Source: Cyathus striatus (lineage: Eukaryota > Basidiomycota > Agaricomycetes > Agaricales > Nidulariaceae). Taken from it: a stretch of 64,000 bases of DNA. The notes beneath the pieces were generated by a model, which saw only the letters and a program-made list of their open reading frames with translations, made no database searches and had not been told where the DNA came from. The stretch covers positions 6,200,001 through 6,264,000 of the forward strand of contig JAOVFP010000001.1 of the NCBI GenBank assembly GCA_025738555.1. The letters run 5' to 3'. Shown in pieces: positions 11,761 to 23,720 of the stretch. Position numbers and translations under genes: made by a program. The stretch's first letter is position 1; every line of letters starts with the position of its first letter.

Positions 11761-12301
11761 ATTTAAGAGTCAAGCTGATCATTCTGTTGAATCACAGAGT
11801 AAATGCACACTCTCAGGCCATGATATAAAAGTTCAGCTACTTGGAAGATATAATGTGCTCAAGTCTTGTTCTGAAGATGGCTGGGTGGGAGAAAAAGAAC
11901 AAAAAGTATTATTTTGGGTTCCTACTCATTGTAGAAGGAATCTGTGCAGTCTTGAAGTAATTCAAATATTGCCAGATTATGAAATGTGTCAGATTGATTT
12001 AACCAATTTTGTATATGGACCCAACTGGACCCAATGCAAAACTGACTCACCCACTCTTCACATAGACATTGAACTTCCTGTAGCTCACATACTCAAGTGT
12101 TCTGATGTTATGGACAAATACAAGGAAAACATATACTCTGATTCCATTAATAATAATGAACAGCAAGATGACTCCAAACATTTTGGTACTCCAACAGAAG
12201 AACAAAAGAACATCCATTCAGATTCATCTTCTTCTACCCAATTAGGTGTTTTACTCATAATCATGTTTTCTGTTTATATTATAGTAAAACATCACCATTG
12301 A

Positions 12302-13324
12302 ATATTGATGATGTCTGTACTATGAAATCCTGTGTGTTGTAATATATTTCACTGTCTCATATTTCATATTAATTTTTATATAGAAATTTCAACCCTTATG
12401 AAACTTTGAATATAAACAATAGTTAGTAAATAGTCAGATCTCTGACTAAATATAAATATGATAGTATTGGTTCACTCATTTACATAGTTATCCCTCCCAC
12501 TTTCCACATGCAATCAATTGCTTACATCTTTTGTATACATGTCAGGGTAAATTTAGTTTGTGATACACCATATGACAGTGCTGTAGATGTACTTTTGCTA
12601 ATTTAAAGATTTGACTTTACTAGGAAACAGTATAATATTGGATTACACAAGAGTTAAGACTGAGTCTGAAGTCATTAGCTACTGTGTACAATCATGTATA
12701 TTATCAAGGGGTTTCTGAGACAAAATGTCCAACTTAGTAAAAGACATGAGCTAGTGTACAAAGTAACACATAAACACCATGAAACTGTTATATCCAGGTC
12801 TAGCAACTATGATCAGACTTTCTGGAAGAATGCATGAGGCACATGACACTTCTGAACTGTTGAGTTATGCAACAAGTTAAGTAATACTTTATGTACTTTG
12901 AATAGAAATCCCAAATATATACATAAAACTCAAATCCTGAGGTGTGATTTCAGTAAGTACAAGGGGTGTAATTATGTCCAATCCAAATTTAGATCAAGTT
13001 AAACTTGTGCTATTCTTGTTCACACATCAAAGTATTCAATGTCAAGATATTCAATTTCAGATGCAATTCAACACTATTAATCCAGTATGTAAAATCCCAG
13101 TGTCAAATGTCTCATAATCAATCTGAATCTTGTCTGCATCTCATCTGAACAACCCTATCTGTGGGAGGGAAGAATGCCTGGCAGTTCTTGCCTTATTCCT
13201 TCCCTTCTCCCTTACTATATACATATTCTCATCTACTTATTTACCAATTGCATAGTAATAAATTCCCAGTATATTCTATTTGATTTATGAGCATTTCTAC
13301 AGACTGTGTGTAAGCAAGTGCTTC
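12302..13324. other. NLR1 downstream flank, no gene seen
   Basis: Bases 12302-12800 match 42966-43008, 47281-47466 and 48411-48676 of copy 2. Bases 12800-13324 have no counterpart in the window. The stretch is AT-rich with no supported coding sequence. Confidence 0.6.
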
Positions 13325-13332
13325 ATCAGCAC

Positions 13333-14240
13333 TAAGGCTGCACATGGATGGCTGGTATCTGAATACCCATGGATATTATCTGAATTTAGCCAAGTTCAGA
13401 TGGATCCAGATGATTTCCCATGGGTATTTGGATATTTTTAGCTCATCCGGGGCACCCATCTAAATTTACTGTATTAGCTCAGGAACCTGGCCACATTAGC
13501 AGAAAATTCAAATTTATTCATTCCAAAAACTGTGCACTTAGAATTAAACACATGTCCTAGATATTAGACCTCATATTGAATTATATAAGACTTAAACCAT
13601 ATTTTTTGAGGCACTCTGAGAGATGTTATGAATATTTTTGTCACAAGACCTCAGGAAGTGGGAAAACTGGGAAACTGGCCACCTCTTATTAATAATTACC
13701 ATGGCTTGTTTAGCAGCTGAACAGATTTTACAGCTGAAATATCATCTTTGTAGCACTCTTTCATGTAGATTGATGAGATAGAATAGAAATGAGTGAGAAT
13801 GAGATTTCCAAACTGATTCCAATAAATTCAGACAGCTTTAAATTATATATATAGCCTGATTTTATGCTTTGGATGTACTGCATAATGTTGCAGCATTATC
13901 TTCTTTCCAAAGTGTGAGATTCTGCATCTTAGATTTAGCTTATTTTGGTTATAGCAGTCAACTAACTCTTGAATTTCTCTATGTACAGGAGAAAAACTGT
14001 ATAAATACTATACCAATGTACCCAACTATGTTGATAAATTGTACAAGTAATCAATGTGGAAGCTGGAGGATGAGCTGTGACCAGATTCTGGGTGTGGCCA
14101 GCTTCCTGATAGCCAACAGTAGCATGGATTGACATGGATGAGTGCCGAAATCTGTAATAATCATTGATCCATATCCATATCTGGTGGATAGCTGTAATTT
14201 GGATTACAGGTTGTGGCAGATTGACCCATGCACAGGCCTA
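13333..14240. mobile_element. 908-bp hAT-type non-autonomous transposon, 8-bp TSD
   Basis: The left end TAAGGCTGCACATGGATGG (13333) pairs with the right end, whose complement reads TAGGCCTGTGCATGGG (14240). ATCAGCAC flanks both sides (13325-13332, 14241-14248). The subterminal region (13355-13460) contains the degenerate 'tacccatgg...' motifs seen in other fungal hAT ends. Every CpG of the related terminus at 955-1025 is TpG or CpA here. No transposase is present. Confidence 0.85.
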
Positions 14241-14248
14241 ATCAGCAC

Positions 14249-15155
14249 CCAGGCAGTGGTCAGCCAATCATGCACATAGTCCAGTGCACCCCCTTTCTGC
14301 AATGTGTGCTCATTTGAGCATCCCATCAGCTGCCTTCCTAATCAGGTAATCTGCCAATGCAGCAGTGTCAGCTGCTCACATCAATTTCATTTATGTTGGT
14401 CTCTCAGGTCAGTTCCCTGCTTCCATGTGAACTTCTGACCATCAATGTACTCACTTTCAATGCTTTCTTTCTTCCTTTCCTCCCCTCCTGTGCTCTCTCA
14501 CTCTCTCACTGTCTCATTGTTGTTGTTGTTGCCATTCAAGCTTGCTGGTCTTGTGTCTTAGGTCTTGTGTCTCAGGGTCTAGGTCTTTAGGGATTTGGTA
14601 AGTCTGTTTTTATGTCAGTCTCCACACTTTGTGTCTTGTCTAACTTTGTCATAGTCAGATGTCTGTTCTGGGCTTTTGATACTTGTATATAGAATGCAAC
14701 ATCATTTTGAAAGGTAAAGTGTTTAATGTATTTTATTGGTTTAATAGTTTAAAACCAGTACTAATGTGAAGTTGATATGTTTTGTTATAGGTCTATTGTA
14801 TCCCTTGTTTAGTTATGAGAGGTAGTGTGGAATCTCAGCCCCTCCCCACTGTTTCCTTTACTCAATGTGTTCAGTGCTAGCATCTTGAAATTGAGACTTG
14901 AAGAATTTTAAAGTTAGGTACATTGTTTCTTTTTACATGTGTATCAGAACCCTTTCAGTCCACAGCACTATTTGAGTTCCAACATCCAACATTCCCTTTC
15001 AGGTTTTCCAGATTGTTAGTTTCTTCTTATCTTTCTACTTCATTGTCATACACCACTACTCCTCACTTCCCTTCATACCTATATGTTCATTTCAGCAAAT
15101 GTAGTGTATTTTTCTGTCACCATATTTTACATATATCATTAGTTAGTCATTCATA
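14249..15155. other. Intergenic, no supported gene
   Basis: AT-rich, almost CpG-free sequence with simple runs (a TGT run near 14520) and short meaningless frames. I found no element ends inside it. Confidence 0.5.
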
Positions 15156-15189
15156 CCTTTACTCAGTACTTTGCACTCCCCCCCCCCTT

Positions 15190-15445
15190 CACCATGAATT
15201 CACGTGAATTTCACATGAATTTCACCTTCACATACAATATTCCAAAACCATCAAATTTAAGTGAAAATTAGGTGAAGGTGAGGTGAAGGTGAGGTGAAAG
15301 TTAGGTGAAATTTCATATTGAAAATTAGGTGAAATTCATATGAAATTCACATGAATTTCATGTGAATATTAGATGAATTATAGGCTATTTCACATTGAAA
15401 ATTAGGTGTCATTCATGTGAATTTTACATGAATATTAGATGAATT
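15190..15445. repeat. Left subterminal TTCATGTGAA-type repeat block
   Basis: Dense overlapping words of the type TTCACATGAA, TTCATGTGAA and AGGTGAAATTCAT, many self-complementary. The mirror block sits at 24640-24895. Likely transposase-binding or structural subterminal repeats of the 9.75-kb element (inference). Confidence 0.7.
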
Positions 15446-15638
15446 ATAGGCTATTTAGTACTGATAAAGATAAGTACAATTAACATATAGTTTTACACAA
15501 GTACATTTGTATTATAGAAGTTTACCTTATGATACTTAGAATAAAATAAAGTTTACTTAAAATGTGACAAATTATTGTGAAACCAAACTAATCATTTAAT
15601 GCTCTACACAAAATAGTCTACAATTTACAATTTACAAC

Positions 15639-17758
15639 CTACATGTACTCTTCCTCCTCATTTTCAAATAAATCCCTACTCAACCTTACCATTCTTTTTT
15701 GCTGCTTGTTCAATACATGCTGTGTGTGATAAAACAACATAGCATGCAAAAACCAGTTAAAGTTTGATACAGTCATTCTTTTCAGTATTGATTCAAATCC
15801 ACCAAGCCAAGCATTGAGTTGTTCACAAGCCTTTAATAATATTAATATTGAATACAACTTAAAGTACTTAAGCTCACCTGTGTATTAAAAGCTCTTTTGA
15901 AATATGGATTTCCATTACGATCATGATCAATTACTACAAGATTAGGAGCAGAACCATCATTAGGTGCAGGATTGCAGTATGTGTGGCAAAGATCATCATC
16001 TGCTTTATGGTTTGTATAGTGATAACTGTCAACAACAAATCAACTTGTATCAAGCCAAATATGATGAATGGCATTGTTTACAATGAAACAAAGAACAAGA
16101 CATGCTTTATCAATGCATATATATGCTGGTCGTAATTTAGGATCAGGAAAAACCATATTTAAAAATTCCAAAATATGTCTTGAGGATTCAGACTTGACAA
16201 ATTTTGTCCATGCAATGACAACACCACATGGAGCACAAATTGTCTCTACACAGTAATAATGGTTTGGAGAAAAGTATGTTTTACGAGTATAAAAATCATC
16301 ATTATTCTGTTCTTCATCATGTGGCTGATTGGTATGATTTATTCTAGGTAGCCAAGACAAATTCTCATTGTGATGTTGTAATGCTCATCTTAGTCCAGAA
16401 AGACCTGCTGAGCTGTAATTTGAATGGTGTTTATTCCATATTTCTTGATGAGTTTCACATGCTTCAGTACCATGAACCTTCTGTCTGGTACAATCTTTCA
16501 CACAACACTTTGCTCCATGTTGAATATTATGATATCCACAGAATACACCACCACAGTGATTGGTTACATTAGCAGAACAGCCTTCCATTGCACAGTGAAC
16601 TGGTCCCATTACAACACCATCAATAACAACCATTTTTACTGGAGAAGTCATTTCAGATGCTGCATTATTGTTTATATTATTCATAGTATCTGCAGTTGAT
16701 TTATGTGGTTGAGTACACTCTGCACAGCTGTGGTTTGAAGCCAGATTTATTCTTCCACTCTCTCCAAGATATTCATATGCTTTTATAGTAACATCTTTAG
16801 TGGATAGACCATTATGAACCACAAATTGTTTATTGGATGCTGTGCTCACATTGCGAATTGATTCTTCTATAAATGCATCCCAAACTTGTTGGTGACTTAA
16901 CTCATTATTATCACCATAGCTATTTGTCCAGAACTCTGCATAAGCAGCAGTAGATGCATGAAAACTATATGTGGCATTCATAACTGCTTTTGAGAATACA
17001 CAATCTACCCATAAATGTGTCCCAATTTTAACATAGCATGCATTATTCAAATATTCTGTCTGGAGCTCTTGACCATTAATATTAATATGCTTATGATCTG
17101 CATAGTAAATTGTATTACAATTTGAGCAATGACCAGTTAATATATATGTGTTGTAGTACAATTTTGTTCCTTCAATTAAAGTAACTTTAGGAATATCAGA
17201 ATATTTTGAATTTTGTCTTAATGAATGACCTTCACAAGATACTGTAACACATCACATAGATGTTGGGCATACAAGACATACAGGAGTAATTTTTTTCTCA
17301 GAAATAGGCCCAAGTTCCTGGGTAAATCCATCATTATCATAAGGATGCAGCTTTAAAAATTTTGCAAATTTATCCAGCTTAATTGCAATTTCTGAAATTA
17401 TTTCATCATTATCAACTATGGTTGGAATCTCATTTTCTGAAAATAAATACTTTGTTTTATCACCAAGAACAGTTTGAACAGTAGTTGCTAATACATTCAT
17501 CCAACTTGAGATTTGAGTTCTTCTTCAATCATTTCCTTCACGATACTGCTGCCTTGCATGCAGATTTAGCAATTCAACATTTTTTGTTAATGTAAATAGC
17601 AGAAATAAAACAGTTGATAAGCTTATTTTTGAACCAAATGTTTCTTGAATAAATGAACTAAATTTAGCAAACTTCAGCATAGGAAATTCTTGTTCAGGTC
17701 CAATACCATAAGCCATAGGTAAATATGCTAGTGCAATCAACCAATAATATTGCATCAC
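15639..17758 (-). pseudogene. CxC5/CxC6 cysteine-cluster protein associated with KDZ transposons, decayed
   Basis: Reading right to left, one frame holds a hydrophobic start (MMQYYWLIALAYL), a long helical stretch, then a CxC5-like cluster (TGHCSNCNTIYYADH) at about 17080-17140. A CxC6-like cluster follows (HSCAECTQPH, CAMEGC, CGGVFCGYH, CCVKDC, about 16470-16745), then the diagnostic YYCVETICAPCGVVIAWTKF (about 16210-16260) and QACEQLNAWLGGFESILKRM (about 15770-15835). A GT-AG gap separates the last exon. TGA codons interrupt the frame at 17252-17254, 16385-16387 and 16037-16039, with a further break near 17501-17524 where a short frame shift fits family spacing better. The family's exact biochemistry is not established. 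Its linkage to KDZ transposases is known. It lies 105 bp downstream of the other cargo gene. Confidence 0.8.
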
Positions 17759-18664
17759 TATTGCATAATAGATTTGAAGAAGCCATACACAGATATAGAG
17801 AAAACTAAAAGTACATTGGATATAAATTTAAAAGTAAAACATGCTATCTTTCACAACTTTACTTACTTATTCTTTATACCAGATCCTTTCTTACCCTTTC
17901 CCCCCTCTGCTTTCTGCTTTCCTTTTCCAGCACTAATACCCTTCTTTTTCTTAATCCAGTTTTCCAAGTCTGTTCTAGTGAACCCTGCTGTCTTCTCCAA
18001 TCCCCATAACTCATGAGTTGCTTTATTATCTGGTGGGGTTGCAGTACTCAACCACTCTTCCATGTCAGGGTAGTTGGATACAAATTTAAGAACTTTATCC
18101 CAATGATACCAAGCAGTCCCAGCACCTCCAAACATTGTGTGTAAGTCTCTCATAATTGGCTTATCCATATCAGAGGGCCACATCTGTGGGCTTGTATCTA
18201 CCAAGTGTTTGACTCATTGTACCTCTTGGTAGATTTTCCATGCTATCTGAATAGACCAGTTCTTATGTCCAAGAAGGGACTTATCCACTTTATAAACAGA
18301 TATAATAAGTTCTTGTTTTTTAGTAAGTCCATCAGGGATGTCAAGATTCTCATCAGTAGCAGCAGAGGCAGAGGCATTTTCACTGCTCTTAGTAGTTGTT
18401 GATGCTCCATAGGAACTGCCCACACTTCTTGCTAAGTGGAAGTTGACAGTTTCTTTCACAGAAATCTAAGAAACTATGAGAAATTAGATATGAATATAAG
18501 TTAAAATGACATTACAGCAGCAAGATATAACACCAGATCATTTACTCGAGAAGTCCACTGAATAGTATCAGTGCTTTCAATATCATTGAAATGTCCAAAT
18601 ATAATCCAAGTATCGCGCTCAGTGTCAAAATTCATAATAAGCCTATTTTGAACTACATAATATT

Positions 18665-20235
18665 GAGCTCTTTACACTTAGCCAGGTGTTCTGTACAGAT
18701 CTGCGTGGAATCCGTGCGGAATCCGTACGGAATTTTCGGAATCTGTGCGGAATCTGCACAGATTTTTTTCTTTTTGGCAGAGGTTTTTTTGGGTCTGTAC
18801 AGATTCTGCACAGATTCCGCAGAATTCCGCATTACAGACCTGAAAAATTCTGTACAGATTCTGTACAGAATCTGTACAGAATCTTATTATACTTATTTCC
18901 TTATAGAAAATTAGAATAGAAAATTGTGTGATACTAAGCACTAAGTGTGACACTCTCCATTAAGTGTGACACTAAGGTTTAAGTGTGACACTATACATTG
19001 ATTGTGACATTAAGTGTTGAGTGTGATACTAAGGGTTAAGTGTGACACTATGCATTGAGTGTGACACTAAGGGTTAAGTGTGATACTAAGGGTTAAGTGT
19101 GATACTAAGTGTTGAGTGTGACACTAAGGGTTAAGTGTGATACTAAGTGTTGAGTGTGACACTAAGCATTGAGTGTGACACTATGGGTTGAGTGTGACAC
19201 TAAGTGTTAAGTGTGATACTAAGGGTTGAGTGTGACACTATGTGTTAAGCATGATACTAAGTGTTGAGTGTGACACTATGTGTTAAGCATGATACTAAGT
19301 GTTGAGTGTGACACTAAGCATTGAGTGTGATACTCTGCATTAAGCGTGACACTAGGGGTTGAGTGTGACACTAAGCATTGAGTGTGACACTATGGGTTGA
19401 GTGTGACACTGAGGGTTGAGTGTGACACTAGGGGTTGAGTGTGACACTAAGGTTTAAGTGTGACACTAAGGTTTAAGTGTGACACTAAGGGTTGAGTGTG
19501 ACACTAAGGGTTGAGTGTGACACTAAGGGTTGAGTGTGACACTAAGGGTTGAGTGTGACACTAAGGGTTGAGTGTGACACTAAGGGTTGAGTGTGACACT
19601 AAGTGTTGAGTGTGACACTAAAGGGTTAAGCATGATACTAAGTGTTGAGTGTAATACTAAACATTGAGTGTGACACTAAGCATTGAGTGTGACACTAAGC
19701 ATTGAGCATGACACTCTGCATTAAGCGTGACACTAAGGGTTGAGCATGACACTAAGCATTGAGTGTGACACTAAGTGTTGAGTGTGACACGAAGTGTTGA
19801 GTGTGACATGAAGTGTTGAGTGTGACATGAAGTGTTGAGTGTGACACTCTGCATTAAGCATGACACTATGCATTGAGTGTGATACTATACATTAAGCATG
19901 ACACTATGCATTGAGCATGATACTATATATTGAGTGTATCACAGATTTCATGTAGTGTCACATTTGACACCTGTGACAAGGCAGCAATGCATGAATCCAC
20001 ACAGAATCCATGCAGAATATGTATGGAATCCATATAGAATATTCACCTCTAATAATATTAATAGCCACTATATAAATTCTGTATGGTATCTATACAGGTC
20101 TGTACGGATCTGTACGGATCTGCACGGAATCCGCACAGATCTGTACGGAATTTTCGGATTCCGTGCGGATTCCGTACGGATCTGTGCGGATCCGTACAGA
20201 TCTGTACAGACCTCTTGGGGGAGTGTAAATTACTG
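18665..20235. mobile_element. 1.57-kb satellite-bearing element nested in the KDZ-type transposon
   Basis: The termini are GAGCTCTTTACACT (18665) and the complement of CAGTAATTTACACT (20235). ATAATATT flanks both sides (18657-18664, 20236-20243). The 14-base ends match the consensus of the host element, so it belongs to the same group. Each arm (18690-18870, 20090-20215) is an imperfect palindrome built from TCCGTACGGA- and TCCGTGCGGA-like words. The centre is 1 kb of 19-bp satellite. No protein-coding capacity. A second copy in the opposite orientation starts at 62897. Confidence 0.85.
18930..19935. repeat. Satellite array, 19-bp unit (about 50 copies)
   Basis: The unit is TTGAGTGTGACACTAAGGG with variants such as TTAAGTGTGATACTAAGTG. 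Spacing of successive ACACTAAG words is 19 bp (checked at 19501-19560). It forms the core of the 18665-20235 element and recurs inverted at 63165-63735. Confidence 0.95.
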
Positions 20236-21954
20236 ATAATATTAGTCAAATGATAACATTAAGTCAAAGTTAATCTTACGTTTAATGATAGGCATTCTTT
20301 TTGCAACTGAGTCCAGTACCAATTTAAGGCAAGAATTTACTGTAGTTGGCACAGCCTGAGGTGGTGTTTCAGTATTCAACAGGGTTGGATTAAACTTAGG
20401 AGAATCATCAGAAACTGTGATGTAGACAAACCCCTGAGGGTTTACAACCATAGATGAACTTTCATTTGTATTATCAGCAAACCGAAAATTATTTCCTTGA
20501 GCTTTGCCCTGGAATATGCCTCCTAGAAATTTATTTCAGAACTTCTATGACCAAGAAAAAAATAAGAAGAAATACCAGTAGTTCTGGATGCACCCTTCAA
20601 ATCTTTCTTTGTAGGTATGGCATCAGATGCCAATGTGGAGTCTATAAACATTTTAGAAAAGGTACAAATAAAAATATAGCACATACCAATATCCATTGTG
20701 CCTACATCTTCCTCCTCAATCTGAGCCAAGCTACTGTCATTCTCATCTAAAACCATATCTTCTCTTTCTTCTACATCATCATCACCATCATAGTCATTAT
20801 CATTGCTATCACCATCTTTATCTTCTGTATTGTCTTCATTTTCCTCATTATTATCCTGAGTTATGCCCTCAGTCTCACTGGCATGTTCAACTTCAGAGTT
20901 ATTGTCCCCAGAATCACTTGATTGGCTTGGGGTTGTAGCCAAGACTCCAGAAGTGCCAGTGATCTCAGAAGTGCCAGTAATCTCACAAGTGCCAGTAATC
21001 TCAGAAGTGCCAGCAATCTCAGAAGTGCTAGTAATCTCAGAAGCCCTAGAAATCTCAGAGGCACCAGCAGTCTTGGGCTGCATAGGTGGTGCAATAGAAA
21101 TTGACATTTCTTGAAGTTTCTTCATAGCACTAAAATTATTGCATTAGAAAAATCTAGTGCAACAAAATATATACTTATGCCTTGGATTTCTCTTTGTTGG
21201 CTGCATTGCTTGCAGCTTCATCTTCCTTATCCTTATCACCAGTGGTTTTACTTAAAATTTAAGTCAGATATTGAACTTTGAAAAACAACTACAATAGCTG
21301 ATACATACTGCCCACCTCTCCCCCTTAGTTTCCCACCTCTTCCCCTCCCACCTCTTTTCTTTCCCTGCTTTTCACTGTTATCTACTGTTTCTTCATCAGC
21401 TGTAACAGCAGGCTTCTTGGTAGCTGGCTCAGCTGTGGTATCTGCAGTAGATTGTGTACGTTTGCGGCCTTTAGAGACAGGTGGCTCAGTGCGAGTCAAA
21501 CCACTGCAAGAAGTTGGTGGTGAGACTGGGGTATTGTTGCTTTTTGCTGTTTTGAGATGGCATATTTGTTGAAAATACAGAGTAAGAGTTTAACAAAGTT
21601 GAACTAAGAGATGGTGGTTGAGTGGTTGAGAGTTAAGTGGGGGGGACACAATGAACTCAACAGCTTGTGTCCCATGGCCTGTGTCCCATGTGTACACGCA
21701 CATGACATGCTTCCTAACCTTGTCTAAAATTATCTTAACATGTGGTGTAATCCTATTGGTGGACTAATATTATCTATACTAAACGTAATTACAACATGCA
21801 CAATCTTCTCTGCGAAAACCAATTCTATTGGTAGACTAATAATATCTACACTAAACTTAGCTATGACATACACAATCTTCTCTGCCAACTCAGAAGCATC
21901 ACACACGCACCTAAGTGCCCCTGAGCCACACAGCATCAATAAGCAAGCCAAACA

Positions 21955-22330
21955 GTGGAGATGGTGATGGCAGACACACTGCAGTGCAAAGGGAGGGGGG
22001 GAGGACACCAAAGACTCAGCGATGGCAGAGGTGGCAACAGCAGACACACCGCAGCACAAAGGGAGGGGGGGATGCCGAAGACTCAGCGACAGCAGAGATG
22101 TCGACGGTGGATACACCGCAGCACAAAGGGAGGGGGGGATGCCGAAGACTCAGCGACAGCAGAGATGTCAACAGCAGATACACTGCAGTGCAAAGGGAGG
22201 GGGGGGAGGACAATGAGGACACCGCAATGCAAAGGGAGGGGGGGATGCCGAGGACTCAGAGATGGCAGAGATGACGATGGCGGATACACTGCGGCACAAA
22301 GGGAAGGGGGGGAGGACATGGGGGAGGACA
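21955..22330. repeat. GC-rich minisatellite, 67-bp unit
   Basis: About five units contain GCACAAAGGGAGGGGGGGA, 'ccgaagactcagcga' and 'gatacaccgcag'. The purine-rich G7-G8 runs could form G-quadruplexes (inference). Several frames stay open across it on both strands because of the periodicity, and I treat none as a gene. Confidence 0.85.
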
Positions 22331-23720
22331 TTGAGGACTCAGCAACACTATGTTGGCTGCCCCAGGACTTGAGGACGGTGGATGGTGGAGTAGGAGCACC
22401 TAACGTCCTCGAATTCTCCCCCTCCCCCTCCCCCAAAGCATGGCCTCAGTGCACACACATTCCCTAGCATAATGGGAGGGGGGGGAGGACATTGAGGAGC
22501 ATTGAGAAGTAAGGCGGCACCAGATGGCGAAGATGGTGATGGTAGACACATCGCAGCACAAAGGGAGGGGGGGGAGGACATTGAGGTCTTGAGGATGGTG
22601 GATGGTGGAGTAGGATAGGTGGCCTCGACCTCTAACCCCCCCTAACAGGTACGTGCAGTGCCCTAGCATAGTGTGCATACACCTAGCATCCTCGAATTCT
22701 CCCCCTCCCCCTCCCCCAAAGCATGGCCTTGGTGCACACACATTCCCTAGCTCAACTTATTCCTCATCCCCCTCCCCCTCCCCCAAAGCATGGCCGATGA
22801 CATGGCTTCAATAAGCCCATGGGGGATGAGAGCAGTGCTGGATGGTACTGTGAGAAGGGGGGGTTGGGGGCCTTGAGGGCTTGGTGTATTGCATCGACAA
22901 CTGGCAGGACTTGAGGAGGGGGTGGTAATGCAGCATTGGTGTTACATGTTGATGCTGGGGCTGTAAGGAGCGGACTGTTGTGTCAATGTGAGAGTGGTAG
23001 CTGTAATAGATAAGGAAATATTAGTTGTAGGGATATAGATATATGTTAAAAAGACTTATCTGCCAGTGATGAACAGGATGAAGTGGACGGCGCTCTATGA
23101 CGGGCCTCGGTGCACACGTGTCCTCCCTAGTGTGGTACACGCACACCCTCCGGTGTCCTCAAACACCCATAGCACAACATGTAAGCTGCCAATTGATGAC
23201 ATGGGGTAAATAAGCCCACGGGGACAAGAGCGGTGCTGGATGGATGGTGGATGGGAGGAGCTGAAAGGGGCTGATATTGAGAGAGGGGCTGCTGTAGTCT
23301 GACGTTGAAGTGGGTGTGTGCACGCGTCCCCCTAGCATGGTACACGCACACCCTCAGTGTCGTCGAACAGCTGTAGCATGCACACGTAAGCTGCCCACCG
23401 ATGACATGGCATCAATAAGCCCACGGGGGATGAGGTGGATGGCAGAGCAGGCATGGAATCGTCGAGGAGGGGGTGGTAACGCAGTGTTGGTGTTTCGTGT
23501 TGACACTGGGGCTGAAAGGGGCAGGAATTGAGAGGGGAGCTGGGGATGATGCAGATGGCAGAGTGGGCGTGAAATCGTCGAGGGGGTGGTAACACGGTGT
23601 CGGTGTTTCACATTGACGCTGGGGCTGAAAGGGGCGGGAATCGAGAGGGGAGCTGTTGCGGTCTGGCATTGAAGGTGGTAGAATGTGTTGCCACCTGTGA
23701 AGGTTGGAGGGGTAGCATGG
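22330..23720. repeat. Degenerate GC-rich repeats of the transposon's 5' flank
   Basis: 'ctcgaattctccccctcccc' recurs at about 22409 and 22692, and a related C-rich phrase occurs near 22765. 'atgacatgg' with 'caataagccca' recurs near 22800, 23200 and 23403. 'gtgttgg/gtttc' with 'gacgctggggctg' recurs three times from 22930 to 23630. No credible coding sequence. CpG is retained here, unlike most of the element. Confidence 0.6.

Larger units (their letters stand above)
8737..12301 (+). pseudogene. NACHT-WD40 NLR, copy 1, two in-frame TGA codons
   Basis: The ATG at 8737 is the position used by the paralogue at 38540. One reading frame runs to the TGA at 12299-12301 after introns 8990-9044 and 10466-10513 are removed, interrupted only by TGA at 10292-10294 and 11705-11707. 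Both codons are TGG (Trp) in the paralogue. Read through, it would be about 1,153 residues: a short Gly/Asn-rich N-terminus with 'GDQITVNN', a P-loop GSPGSGKS near residue 99, Walker B IFIIDALNEC near 200, eight WD40 repeats, a conserved post-repeat region and a terminal hydrophobic segment LGVLLIIMFSVYIIVK. The Walker B Asp is Asn (DALNEC against DALDEC), a second sign of relaxed constraint. Known role of the family: nucleotide-switched intracellular receptors in fungal non-self recognition. It is most likely a pseudogene. The first stop would leave a NACHT-only product ending just before the linker. Confidence 0.88.
1..12800. repeat. Segmental duplication, copy 1 (NDC1 remnant + NLR block)
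   Basis: This block is collinear with 35242-48676 after seven copy-specific insertions are removed. Matching landmarks are 1/35242, 801/36124, 5791/36211, 7439/36393, 8737/38540, 12301/42965 and 12800/48676. The similarity stops abruptly near 12800, after 'ccatgaaactgttatatcc'. The left edge is cut by the window. Confidence 0.9.
17863..21499 (-). pseudogene. Transposon cargo gene of unknown function, split by a nested element
   Basis: The Met at 21499 starts a basic, Ser/Thr/Lys-rich segment ending in an RG-rich tract (KRGGRGRGGKLRGRG). Then follow an exon with SEI/T repeats and a long Asp/Glu-rich tract (20700-21110), an exon with 'NPQGFVYITVSDD' and 'LVLDSVAKRMPI' (about 20270-20500), and exons with 'VKETVNFHLARS' (18440) and 'MWPSDMDKPIMRDLHTMFGG' (about 18180). 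It ends in a Lys/Gly-rich tail at 17863. GT-AG borders separate the pieces, for example GTATGT near 21300 and GTATTT near 20570. One TGA (18211-18213) lies in the frame joining the two 3' exons. The 1.57-kb element sits in the gap between the 20270 and 18640 exons, probably in an intron. I do not recognise a named domain. Confidence 0.6.

Noticed and set aside
18930..19935. Telomeric or subtelomeric repeat (TAAGGGTT words)
   Set aside because: The unit is 19 bp, only part of it resembles TTAGGG, and it lies between transposon termini with an 8-bp duplication.
18930..19935. CRISPR array
   Set aside because: Uniform tandem units without unique spacers, in a eukaryotic transposon.
20696..21125. 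Leu- or His-rich proteins from the acidic exon's other frames
   Set aside because: Frame shadows of the Ser/Glu repeats of the cargo gene at 17863-21499.
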